This document shows, piece after piece, positions 26,602 to 34,711 of a DNA stretch of 64,000 nt (its first letter is position 1; each line of letters starts with the position of its first letter). The DNA is from a bacterium. GTDB lineage: Bacteria > Sumerlaeota > Sumerlaeia > SLMS01. The notes under the pieces are model-generated. The model did not search any database. It saw only the letters and a list, made by a program, of their open reading frames with translations, and was not told where the DNA came from. The stretch spans positions 62,001 to 126,000 of the forward strand of contig WGMQ01000003.1 of the NCBI GenBank assembly GCA_016125005.1. The letters run 5' to 3'. Both the position numbers and the translations under genes were made by a program.

Positions 26602-27710
26602 CGTTGATACCCCTGGAGGATGATTCCAACCACACGATTGGAGAGGGCGTCGAAGTCGGCCTGGGCATCGACGGCAGTCGCGTTGCTCAGCAGCGCCACT
26701 GCGCAGCGCTCCTCCATGTCGATCCAAAGGAGGCAGCCGGTGTAGCCCGTTTGATAGAGAACCCTTCCGGGCCTTGCTCCCGGAGGTGCCAGCGGAAGAT
26801 CCGTCGCCGAACGAAGTCCTCCGGGCGTCACCCAAACATCGGAGTCCGTCGCCGTATCTGTGCGCTTTCGCGGCGCCTCCACGAGTAACGCGAGAGGTTC
26901 CGGCTCCTTTGTCAGATAGCCGCCAAAGCGCGCGACGTCTTCCGCAGTGCCGAACAGCCCGCTATGGGTCGGAGGAATGGCCAGACCTCGCACCATCAGG
27001 TCGGCCAACGGATCAAAGGGCGTGCCGCGCACCCACGTCCCGTCGGCGCGAAGCCCGCTGGCCACGCAGCGCTCCACGTCGGGCCGGTAGGTTAACGCAA
27101 CGCTCCCCGCATCAATCCAATAGTGACGTCGCAGCCACGTGGTGGCCGCACCCACATCACGTCCGCACCACGCTCCGATGGCCGCATAGGCCGCGTTGCT
27201 GTAGCGGTAGTCATCGGATCCGGCCTTGCTGACGGAGATGCGCAGTGCATCGGCGAGCGCGGCTCCCGAGCGCTGCTGCACCAGCTGCGGCATCAGGTCG
27301 GCATCTATACAGCCCGTGGAGTGCTCAAGGATTGCCGGAACTAGATCGGCTCCCGCTGCTTGCTCCTGAATCATCCCAAGGCCCAGCGGAACACCCGCCA
27401 AGGGCTTTGCCAACGAGGCCAGGTCAAACTGGGAAATGGAACTAACCGGGCCACTCTTCGGATCATCTGGTACCAGTCGCCCGAAGCAGTTCGTATAGAC
27501 AATATCGCCATCCCGCCACACCGCCAGGGCGACGGCAGGCACCATGCCTGTGCGCCGCTCGCGATCGAGAGCCCCATCCAGTCGCGCAAAGACGCCCGAC
27601 TGCCACAGCATCGGATCCTCATCTCCTCGAAAGGGAGTGAACCCTGATCGGGTGCAACCCACCCAAAGGAGGCAGGTCGCCGCGTATAGAAAGATAGACA
27701 GCGCCCGCAT
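26598..27710 (-). CDS. Beta-lactamase family (class C-like) lipoprotein
   Basis: The ATG at 27710 gives a lipoprotein signal 'MRALSIFLYAATCLLWVGC'. Class-C/PBP4-type motifs are S-L-A-K in 'FDLASLAKPLAG', Y-S-N in 'YRYSNAAYAAIG' and 'HSGLFGT' as the third element. An additional 'GYTGCLLWID' strand precedes the C-terminus. These enzymes range from beta-lactamases to D-aminopeptidases and esterases, so the substrate is open. 370 residues is typical. Its start overlaps the heptosyltransferase stop by one base (TGATG) and its stop overlaps moaC. Several octamer-related sites fall inside it. Confidence 0.82.
   Translation of the reverse strand: MRALSIFLYAATCLLWVGCTRSGFTPFRGDEDPMLWQSGVFARLDGALDRERRTGMVPAVALAVWRDGDIVYTNCFGRLVPDDPKSGPVSSISQFDLASLAKPLAGVPLGLGMIQEQAAGADLVPAILEHSTGCIDADLMPQLVQQRSGAALADALRISVSKAGSDDYRYSNAAYAAIGAWCGRDVGAATTWLRRHYWIDAGSVALTYRPDVERCVASGLRADGTWVRGTPFDPLADLMVRGLAIPPTHSGLFGTAEDVARFGGYLTKEPEPLALLVEAPRKRTDTATDSDVWVTPGGLRSATDLPLAPPGARPGRVLYQTGYTGCLLWIDMEERCAVALLSNATAVDAQADFDALSNRVVGIILQGYQR
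27493..27500 (-). repeat. Genomic octamer GTCTATAC (in beta-lactamase-family gene)
   Basis: Exact copy on the minus strand; read as Val-Tyr-Thr. Confidence 0.6.
27684..27699 (-). repeat. Two tandem octamer variants in a lipoprotein signal sequence
   Basis: Read on the minus strand: GTCTATCT followed directly by TTCTATAC. Both are one or two changes from the dispersed word GTCTATAC. They encode part of the signal peptide of the beta-lactamase-family lipoprotein. Confidence 0.6.
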
Positions 27711-28786
27711 CACAGGACCGTCGCCAACCAGGATTCGACGCGCTGCATCACTGCCTCGGGTGTGAGTGTCCGTAGGCACTGAAGGTTCTTCTCTCCCTCA
27801 AGCGGACATACTGTCTTCCAGCAGGGCACGCACTCCATCTCCTCCTGCTGCACCATCACGCCTCCAGTGGGCGGCCACGGGCGATTGCGGTGGCCATCGC
27901 TGGCCCCGAAGATCGAGATGACTGGAATGCCCAGCGGACCTGCCATGTGCGTCGGTCCAGTGTCGCCACCGACCATGAGGGAAGTCAGCGAGATGAGCAC
28001 GGCGAGTTCGCGAATGCGTGTGGGCGGTGCGATCAGGTGCGAAGGCCCGATGGTGGCGGCGATCTCGTCGCGCCATGCCTCCTCGCCCGGTCCCCAAAGC
28101 ACCAAAGGCCGCAGCCCCGTGACCTTCTCGATACGCTTCGCCAGCTCGCCGAAACTAGCGGGGGACCAGCGCTTCGACGACCACCCGGCGCCGGGATTGA
28201 TGGCGACCAGACGCTCGCCGCCGCCGCGCCATCCCGCCGCTGTCAGCTTCTCCCGCATCGCCTGCTGTTCTTCGGGGAGAATTCCGATCATGCCGCGAGG
28301 CGGTTCGCCCGGTACGGAAAGACCAAGTCCCTCGATCAATCGCAGGTTCTGCTGCACGACGTGGCGGTCGCTCGGCTGAGGCCGTACACGCCGCGTGGAG
28401 AGGAACGCATTGATCTCGCGGGCGTTCGGTCCGGCAAAGCCAACGCGCAGCTTTCCTCCTGCACCGAGTGCGGCAAGACCGCTCTTCGATAGGCCCTGCA
28501 AATCCAGCGTCGCGTCCCAACCATCTGCGCGAATCGCCGCAAAAAATGGGCGAATTTCGCTACGGAAGGACGAGAGCCATTTCCCGCGCCAGCGCTTCTT
28601 CGGGATGATGTATAGCTTGTCGAGCTGGGGATGATTCTGGAGCAGCGGCGCGCTTAGTTCCTCCACTAGCCAGCCGATGCGGGCCGTGGGGAGCGCCGTC
28701 CGCAGCGCGTCGAGCACGGGGAGGGAGTGGATCACGTCTCCGATGGCGGAGAGGCGGACAATCAGGATGGAAGCGGGCGCGGTCAC
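27710..28786 (-). CDS. Lipopolysaccharide heptosyltransferase family (GT9)
   Basis: Glycosyltransferase family 9, expected to add heptose to the inner LPS core. The N-terminal 'ILIVRLSAIGDVIHSLPVLDALR' holds the catalytic Asp, followed by 'IGWLVEE', which resembles WaaC. The C-terminal nucleotide-sugar pocket is 'LMVGGDTGPTHMAGPLGIPVISIFGASDG'. The GTG start overlaps the priA stop (GTGA). A Cys-rich tail (ECVPCWKTVCPLEGEKNLQCL) is common in GT9 members. About 358 residues. Together with lpxK and lptD it supports a full LPS. Confidence 0.9.
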   Translation of the reverse strand: MTAPASILIVRLSAIGDVIHSLPVLDALRTALPTARIGWLVEELSAPLLQNHPQLDKLYIIPKKRWRGKWLSSFRSEIRPFFAAIRADGWDATLDLQGLSKSGLAALGAGGKLRVGFAGPNAREINAFLSTRRVRPQPSDRHVVQQNLRLIEGLGLSVPGEPPRGMIGILPEEQQAMREKLTAAGWRGGGERLVAINPGAGWSSKRWSPASFGELAKRIEKVTGLRPLVLWGPGEEAWRDEIAATIGPSHLIAPPTRIRELAVLISLTSLMVGGDTGPTHMAGPLGIPVISIFGASDGHRNRPWPPTGGVMVQQEEMECVPCWKTVCPLEGEKNLQCLRTLTPEAVMQRVESWLATVL

Positions 28787-31068
28787 AGCATGTCCTGCGG
28801 ATCGATGTCGACTGACAGGCGCGTCGTCGCGCCCGGGCGCCATTGTTCATCGGCAAGGGAGCGCGAAAGCAAGGCCGCGATGGGGCGATGGGTGGCGCAA
28901 CGAAGCAGCACGCGCTGCCGGAAGCGGCCGGCGAGCCGCTCTACCGGCGCAGGCTGCGGTCCGAGCACTACGGGGCGTGGCGCATCGACCTGATTAACCC
29001 GACGCCGCAGGATCGTCGCCAGTGTCCTCGCCGCGTGAATCGCGCGTGCGCGGTCACTGTCGCTGATCGTCAGTGCCGCAAGTCGCTCCACGGGCGGAAA
29101 GCGCAGCTTCCGCCGCTTCTCCATCTCGAATCGGAAGAAGCCCTCATAGTCGTGCTTTGCCGCCATCTGGATTCCTGCATGGCGCGGCATGTAGGTTTGC
29201 AAAAGCACCTCGCCCATATCCTTGCGTCCGGCGCGACCAGCGACCTGCATGAGCAGCGAGAACACACGCTCTTCCGCCCGGAAGTCCGGTATATACAGCC
29301 CCACGTCTGCCAGGATCACACCGACCAGCGTCACTCGCTCCAGGTGCAGGCCCTTGGCGATCATCTGCGTGCCGAGGATGATCTGCGCCTCGCCGCTAAC
29401 CATCTCTTGCCAGGCCTTGAGCCACGCTTGCCGTCCGCCAACAGTGTCCTGGTCAAGACGCAGAATCTTCGCATCCGGAAAGTGACGCGCAAGGGCCTCC
29501 TCGATGCGCTGCGTTCCTGCGCCGAGGGCCACCAGACCGTCCTCTCCGCACTCAGGGCACTTCTCCGGATAGTCGTGATAGGTACCGCAAAAATGGCATC
29601 GCAACGTGGCGTCATTGCGCTCCAGCGGCCCCGGGAAAAGCTCCAGCTCAAGGTCCTCGTTCTTCTTTCCCCGCCCGCGCCGATGGATCGTCAGCACGAT
29701 GTCGTCGTCGTTGCAGCGCGCCACCCAGCGGCAGTTGGAGCACATCAGGAAGTTCGAGAATCCGCGCCGGTTAAGGAACACAATGGACTGTTCGCCGCGA
29801 GCCAGCCGCTCGCGAATTCCCGCGAGGAGTTCCTCGGAAAACAGCGTGAAGCCGGCCTCGGGATTCTGAATGGCCTCACGCCCCAGAGAGACAATCTTCA
29901 CCTCCGGAAGCTGCAATCCCGTGGGTCGGGTCGCCAGCCGCAGGAGTGCGTACTTCCCCTTCACCGCATTGTCGTAGCTCTCCAGCGACGGCGTGGCTGA
30001 GCCGAGCACGACCGGTATAGACAGTCGACTGGCGCGTACCACCAGAAGATCCCGCGCGTGATAGCGGGGCGACTCGCCTTGCTTGTAGGAGGACTCGTGC
30101 TCCTCGTCGACGATGACGATGCCGAGGTTCGGCAACGGCGCAAACGCGGCTGAACGCGCGCCGATCACCAGACGCACGCGGCCAGCGCGGATCTTCTCCC
30201 ACAGGATGCGCTTTTCAAGGCGCGTCATCTGCGAGTGAAAGACGCCGATCTCCTCCTGAAATCTCCGCGCGAATCGATCGACTGTCTGCGGCGTGAGTGC
30301 AATTTCCGGTACCAGGCACAGTGCAGTGCGGCCATGTGCGAACGCCTCCTCGATCAGCCGGAGATAAACCTCCGTCTTGCCGCTTCCCGTGATGCCGTGC
30401 AGCAGCGACACGCCGAAGCGCCCCTCGCGAATCAATATCGTGACCGCGTCGACGGCGACCTGCTGTTCATCGGCCAGTATCGGTTTGCTGTCGGGCGGTG
30501 GAAGGGGGACGGCGAAGTCCTCCGGCATCGTTTCCTTGGCGCGGAGAAAGCCGACCTCGGTGAGCTTCTTTGCGACCGCGGCGGAACAATGGCCCGCCTC
30601 GGCGATGGCCGCCACCGAGTCGAACTCCTCGCTGCGATGGTCCTGAAGATGATCGGCGGCCTCGCGCTGCCGCGGCGTCAACTTGCCGCCGGACCAATGT
30701 TCGTCCACCTGCCAACTGATGCGTGCCCGCGCCTCCGTATCGCTGAAACCGATCATGGATGCGGTCGCCAACGCCTCGCCCAGGCCGCACAGATAGTAGT
30801 CCGAAAGCCAACGGCAGAGGCCGATGATTTCGCTATCCAGCACGAACGCGCCCGACACGCGGCGGGCCACAGGGCGGAGCTTGAACATGGCCGCGGGATC
30901 GAGTGGCGGATCGAGCTGCACCACGCAGCCGATCTCCGTCTTCGAGGCGAGCGGCACTTCCACCAGCGCCCCGACTTCCATGTCAGGCGCAAGCTCCGGC
31001 GGCACCTCGTAGGCGTAAGGTTCACGCATTGGCCTGTTGAGCGCCACGCTGACAAGTCTCGGGGTCAC
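28783..31068 (-). CDS. priA: Primosomal protein N' (replication restart helicase)
   Basis: 3'-to-5' superfamily 2 helicase that reloads the replisome at stalled forks. Walker A is 'LLHGITGSGKTEVYLRLI' at about residues 220-240, and the DEAH-type motif is 'IVIVDEEHESSYKQ'. Paired zinc sites lie in 'LMCSNCRWVARC' and 'LRCHFCGTYHDYPEKCPECGEDG'. The helicase C-terminal 'VAGRAGRKDMGEVLLQTYMP' follows. 761 residues fits. The GTG start overlaps the dprA stop by 4 bp and the stop overlaps the heptosyltransferase start, so this is a coupled run. Confidence 0.96.
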   Translation of the reverse strand: MTPRLVSVALNRPMREPYAYEVPPELAPDMEVGALVEVPLASKTEIGCVVQLDPPLDPAAMFKLRPVARRVSGAFVLDSEIIGLCRWLSDYYLCGLGEALATASMIGFSDTEARARISWQVDEHWSGGKLTPRQREAADHLQDHRSEEFDSVAAIAEAGHCSAAVAKKLTEVGFLRAKETMPEDFAVPLPPPDSKPILADEQQVAVDAVTILIREGRFGVSLLHGITGSGKTEVYLRLIEEAFAHGRTALCLVPEIALTPQTVDRFARRFQEEIGVFHSQMTRLEKRILWEKIRAGRVRLVIGARSAAFAPLPNLGIVIVDEEHESSYKQGESPRYHARDLLVVRASRLSIPVVLGSATPSLESYDNAVKGKYALLRLATRPTGLQLPEVKIVSLGREAIQNPEAGFTLFSEELLAGIRERLARGEQSIVFLNRRGFSNFLMCSNCRWVARCNDDDIVLTIHRRGRGKKNEDLELELFPGPLERNDATLRCHFCGTYHDYPEKCPECGEDGLVALGAGTQRIEEALARHFPDAKILRLDQDTVGGRQAWLKAWQEMVSGEAQIILGTQMIAKGLHLERVTLVGVILADVGLYIPDFRAEERVFSLLMQVAGRAGRKDMGEVLLQTYMPRHAGIQMAAKHDYEGFFRFEMEKRRKLRFPPVERLAALTISDSDRARAIHAARTLATILRRRVNQVDAPRPVVLGPQPAPVERLAGRFRQRVLLRCATHRPIAALLSRSLADEQWRPGATTRLSVDIDPQDML
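30015..30022 (-). repeat. Genomic octamer GTCTATAC (in priA)
   Basis: Exact copy on the minus strand, context CGACTGTCTATACCGG; read as Leu-Ser-Ile-Pro using the rare ATA codon. Confidence 0.6.
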
Positions 31069-31835
31069 TCGGCGAGTTCTCCGAACAGTGAAAGCTGGGC
31101 GCGCTCACCAGCAAGGCGGCGCTCCTCGCTGGCGCGGGCCTCTGCCACAATCCGCGCGGACAACGCATCGTCCCAACACTGATCCGATTCGAAGGCTATC
31201 GCGCCCGCCTGAAGAAGCGCGCCGTGCACCTGCTCAAGGTCGCCGTCGCGTGCAATGCGTCGATCACGAAGGAGGAAGATCGGCAACCCCAGTTCCCTGG
31301 CCTGGCGGACGCAGTGAAACGTGCCGCTGTGGGCACCGGCCTCCCCCACCACCACCGCGTGCGAGAGCCCGGCGATGAGCCGATTGCGGATCACCGGGGT
31401 CGAGCGGGTGATCGGCTGCGACATGCCAAAGGGGGAAACCATCAGCAGCAATCGATCATTGGAAAGTCGTTCCGTGAGGGTGTGCATCCGATCGAGCCCA
31501 CCCGCCGCGAGCCCCATCGGCAGCACGGCGATGGTGCTTCCGCCGACATCCAGCGCCCCACGATGGCAGGCGTGGTCGATTCCCCGTGCGGCGCCGCTCA
31601 CGATCACCGCTCCGGCCCGCGCCAGAGAGCCCGCCAACGCCTCCATGCAGGCCAGGGATCGTTCGCCCGGCTCCCGCGTCCCGATCATGGCAACCCGGAG
31701 CGGCGCCGATGCCAGTGTCACATTCCCCGCATCGTGAAAGACCGGCCCGAGCCCCGCGCGCACCACAGCCTGAGCCAGCTCCCGCGGGACATCCCGGTCG
31801 CTTGTCCGCCGCAGCACCGGATGAAATGGCATCAT
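31065..31835 (-). CDS. dprA: DprA/Smf-type DNA processing protein, Rossmann core only
   Basis: DprA binds incoming single-stranded DNA and loads RecA in natural transformation. The Rossmann-like core is recognisable: 'VAMIGTREPGERSLACMEALAGSLARAGAVIVSGAARGIDHACHRGAL' in part, then 'GSTIAVLPMGLAAGG' and 'VIRNRLIAGLSHAVVVGEAG'. At 256 residues it lacks the N-terminal SAM-like domain and the C-terminal winged helix of many DprA proteins. It heads a coupled series with priA. It is relevant to the dispersed octamer because DprA is a competence-associated protein, though it is also widespread in bacteria not known to transform. Confidence 0.85.
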   Translation of the reverse strand: MMPFHPVLRRTSDRDVPRELAQAVVRAGLGPVFHDAGNVTLASAPLRVAMIGTREPGERSLACMEALAGSLARAGAVIVSGAARGIDHACHRGALDVGGSTIAVLPMGLAAGGLDRMHTLTERLSNDRLLLMVSPFGMSQPITRSTPVIRNRLIAGLSHAVVVGEAGAHSGTFHCVRQARELGLPIFLLRDRRIARDGDLEQVHGALLQAGAIAFESDQCWDDALSARIVAEARASEERRLAGERAQLSLFGELAE

Positions 31836-31855
31836 GTGGAGCGCACCTGTCGGGT

Positions 31856-31897
31856 GAAACGAAAGGCGGCACCTCGCATGTCTTCGGAGGCGCCGCC
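31856..31897 (-). terminator. Terminator-like hairpin after the S53-like protease gene
   Basis: On the minus strand GGCGGCGCCTC pairs with GAGGTGCCGCC (arms 31887-31897 and 31865-31875, one mismatch), with an 11-nt loop, followed by CTTTCGTTTC. It lies about 30 bp after the protease stop and separates the secretion cluster from dprA. Confidence 0.65.
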
Positions 31898-31927
31898 AAG
31901 TCGGGTTCAGGATGAGTGGGGAACTGC

Positions 31928-34711
31928 TTATGGCGCCGGGGTGAACTCGCGCAGCGTCACTTCGTTCAGGTAGATCGTCGCCGAAGCGTTATCCAGCGGG
32001 TCGAAGTTCGCCAGATCGAGCGCGAAACGAACGCCCTGGTTCCCCACCGCCGCATTGGTCGGACGGTAGTAGAGGCGGTACTCCTTGCCAGCCACCGTGG
32101 TCGGCGTGTTTGAGGCCTCGACGGTCATGCCCGAGATGTCCATCGTGACCGCCTCGTCATTGTTGCCGGTGATGAGACGCAGGCGGAAGTTCGGGACCTT
32201 GGTCGGATCAGACTCGTCGCAGCCCACGCGTGCGGTCAGCTCATAGACCTTGTCGGCGCTGAGAGCCGTGCCGGTGTTGCCATCTTCGTCCGTGAACTGG
32301 AAGAGGGGGCTTTGCCACCACCCGGCGGCGTTCGTCTGGCCGTTGCCGGAAATGGTGAGCGTCCCGTTGCTGTTGCCAAAGACCGGCTGCGGAAAGTCCG
32401 CGATTGGGCCGCTGGAGGTCCATTCGTTCGCCACGCCGAATGCCGGGATGGGAACGGCCTGACGGGTTTCCGACTTCGCGCCCGCAGTGAAGTTCGACCA
32501 GATGTCGAACGGATTCGGCCGGTAGAAGGTCGGCGCGTTGACGTACTGGCTGACCTCGGGGTTTACGATCACCGCATTGGGGTAATCGCGGCCTACCGTG
32601 TTGGTGTCGCGCAGCAGGTTGTAATAGTCATAGGAGGGAAGTGTGCGCCGCGAGTGGCGGAGCAATGCCACCATGCCGCCCACGTGGGCAACGGCCGCGG
32701 AGGAGCCGGTAAACGGCGCGATCGCGTAGGACCCGTCACCATCGAACTGGCTGGTCGAAAGCGTACTGACGCCGGAGTAACTCACCACCGAGGGGGTCTT
32801 CTGGTTCAGGTACCACTTCAAGTAGCCGTTGGACGACTGGCGACCAGGCCCCGGGGTCAGTCCCGGGATGCTGTCGGCGAGCACATTCAATCCACCGCCG
32901 GAAAGATCGATGGCGCCGACCGAGATCACCGGCGGCAGCGCATCGGCGTTGTTCAGCGGCACGCCGTGGGTCAGGTACTTGACGTCTTCGCCCGCCACGG
33001 TGCCTTGGAAGACCATCAGCGTGAAGAGTCGACGAGAACTGTCCGCGCTGTTCTTGCGCTTGATGAAGAGCGCATATCGAGTCTCGCCCGGTGTAACGGT
33101 GATGCGCTCGTAGGGGAGGCCGGAGTTGCTCTGGACGTCCACTGAACTGGCAACGATGCTGCCGATCTGGCTGCCCCGAATTTCGTTCAGGTAAAGATCC
33201 AAGTCGTCCGTCGCACGGGGATTCGCGTCATCCCAAACGTCGTCCCAAAGGAGCGCGACGTCGATCACGCCGTTTTGGGGAAGGAGAGTCAGATAGTCAT
33301 CGCGCACGTCCGCCAAACGGCCCGACGCGAAGTTATGCACCTTGTTGGCGCTGCTGTCGCCGCGCGGATCGAAGAAGGCATTGATGTAAAGCGGGAAGCG
33401 ACCGCTGCTGGCTCCGAGGTTTTCGGCGCCTGCACCCGCGTTCACGGGAGGAGCAGTGTAGTTGCCGGCACTCACCAGATAGACGATATCCTTCGTCTGG
33501 GCCAGCACCTGCGCCTCGCGCGAGATGACGCTGGTGCCATCGAAGCGACCGGCATCGAAGAAGATCATGTTGTCGATGATAACGTCCGCGCCGCGGCGAA
33601 CCAAAAAGTCGCGTCCTGCACGCAGATTCACCGTCGTGGTGCCGCTCGCATAGAGCAGTGTGGCCTTCGGGGCGAGATCGTGGACAACTTCGAGGATCGC
33701 GGCACCCTCAGGAGCAGTCGCGATACCTGTCGGATTGTACGACACATTGATGCTCGCGCTCGTACCCTCGAAAATTCGGTCCAAGGCGACCTCGTAATCT
33801 CCGAGGAACACGACTGGCGGAGCAGATCCTCCGACAGAGACTGCCCCGACCGACGTGCCGCTACCGGGATCGTTCAGCTGCACCGTTACGGTGGTGGCCG
33901 TCAAGCCGGTGATCGTGACTGTGGTGCCGCGGAAATTGAAACTGTCTCCTCGGCTGACCGTCTGATACCCGGTGGATGTGTAGGGTGAGGTGGCGACATG
34001 AAGGTCAAGAGAGCGCGGAAAGACCTCGATGTTTCCCAAGTATCCCGCGGTTGGTGCGGGGTCATTGGGATCACCGCCATAGGCAGGCAGATCCCCACTC
34101 TGCACGCGCGGATCGGCGTTCGAGCCGATGATCTCGTCTTCGGTCACGCCCGAAGGGAAAAACGGGTTGAACAGGCCGTTGGATAGCACACCGACCTGGA
34201 TGCCGTTTCCGTCCACACCAGCAAAGGTGCGGAGGAAGGTGGTGGCTAGGAACGCGTCCCCTTCCGTCGTCACGGAACCTGCCGAAGCAATGCCGTAGGA
34301 CGGGCGCCGAATGCTGCGAACACCCTTCACATCGGCGACCGTTTCGACCAGATCCAGGGGAATCCATCCCTGAAGGATCAGGCTTTCACGATCCTCGCCG
34401 GTGATTTCCACGCCGAGGGCTTCGATGCTGCTACGCACCGTCGCATCCCACTTCTCCAGCCAGATGTAGGCTTCCACCTGATCGTGGTTCGAGCCCTTCA
34501 GGTTGACGATCGGGAACGCGCGTTCGGCGTGACCGCTGCCGGCAAAGCTCGCACGATCCTGGGCGGACTTCGACCGCAACGTCTTGACGATCGAGGCGAA
34601 CTCGCTCGTCAGGTGCGGGTGGGCCGCTTCATCAGCCCTGCCCGCGGATGGCATGAGCGCCACCGCGGCCAGGAGCAGACTACATCCAATCGGAGACATC
34701 ATGGAACGCAT
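31928..34711 (-). CDS. Secreted S8/S53-like subtilisin-fold protein
   Basis: 927 residues with a Sec signal ('MRSMMSPIGCSLLLAAVALMPSAGRA'). The fold markers are those of the sedolisin-like branch. 'NGIQVGVLSNGLF' stands where the family usually has Ser-Asp. 'EGAAILEVVHDLAPKATLLYASG' carries the Glu that replaces the subtilisin His. 'ADVIIDNMIFFDAG' follows, then the Ser loop 'APFTGSSAAVAHVGGMVALL'. Two positions that are usually Asp read as Asn, so activity is uncertain. A C-terminal beta-sandwich of about 230 residues follows the peptidase domain. The start codon overlaps the stop of the giant gene (TGATG), so the two are co-translated. Confidence 0.7.
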   Translation of the reverse strand: MRSMMSPIGCSLLLAAVALMPSAGRADEAAHPHLTSEFASIVKTLRSKSAQDRASFAGSGHAERAFPIVNLKGSNHDQVEAYIWLEKWDATVRSSIEALGVEITGEDRESLILQGWIPLDLVETVADVKGVRSIRRPSYGIASAGSVTTEGDAFLATTFLRTFAGVDGNGIQVGVLSNGLFNPFFPSGVTEDEIIGSNADPRVQSGDLPAYGGDPNDPAPTAGYLGNIEVFPRSLDLHVATSPYTSTGYQTVSRGDSFNFRGTTVTITGLTATTVTVQLNDPGSGTSVGAVSVGGSAPPVVFLGDYEVALDRIFEGTSASINVSYNPTGIATAPEGAAILEVVHDLAPKATLLYASGTTTVNLRAGRDFLVRRGADVIIDNMIFFDAGRFDGTSVISREAQVLAQTKDIVYLVSAGNYTAPPVNAGAGAENLGASSGRFPLYINAFFDPRGDSSANKVHNFASGRLADVRDDYLTLLPQNGVIDVALLWDDVWDDANPRATDDLDLYLNEIRGSQIGSIVASSVDVQSNSGLPYERITVTPGETRYALFIKRKNSADSSRRLFTLMVFQGTVAGEDVKYLTHGVPLNNADALPPVISVGAIDLSGGGLNVLADSIPGLTPGPGRQSSNGYLKWYLNQKTPSVVSYSGVSTLSTSQFDGDGSYAIAPFTGSSAAVAHVGGMVALLRHSRRTLPSYDYYNLLRDTNTVGRDYPNAVIVNPEVSQYVNAPTFYRPNPFDIWSNFTAGAKSETRQAVPIPAFGVANEWTSSGPIADFPQPVFGNSNGTLTISGNGQTNAAGWWQSPLFQFTDEDGNTGTALSADKVYELTARVGCDESDPTKVPNFRLRLITGNNDEAVTMDISGMTVEASNTPTTVAGKEYRLYYRPTNAAVGNQGVRFALDLANFDPLDNASATIYLNEVTLREFTPAP

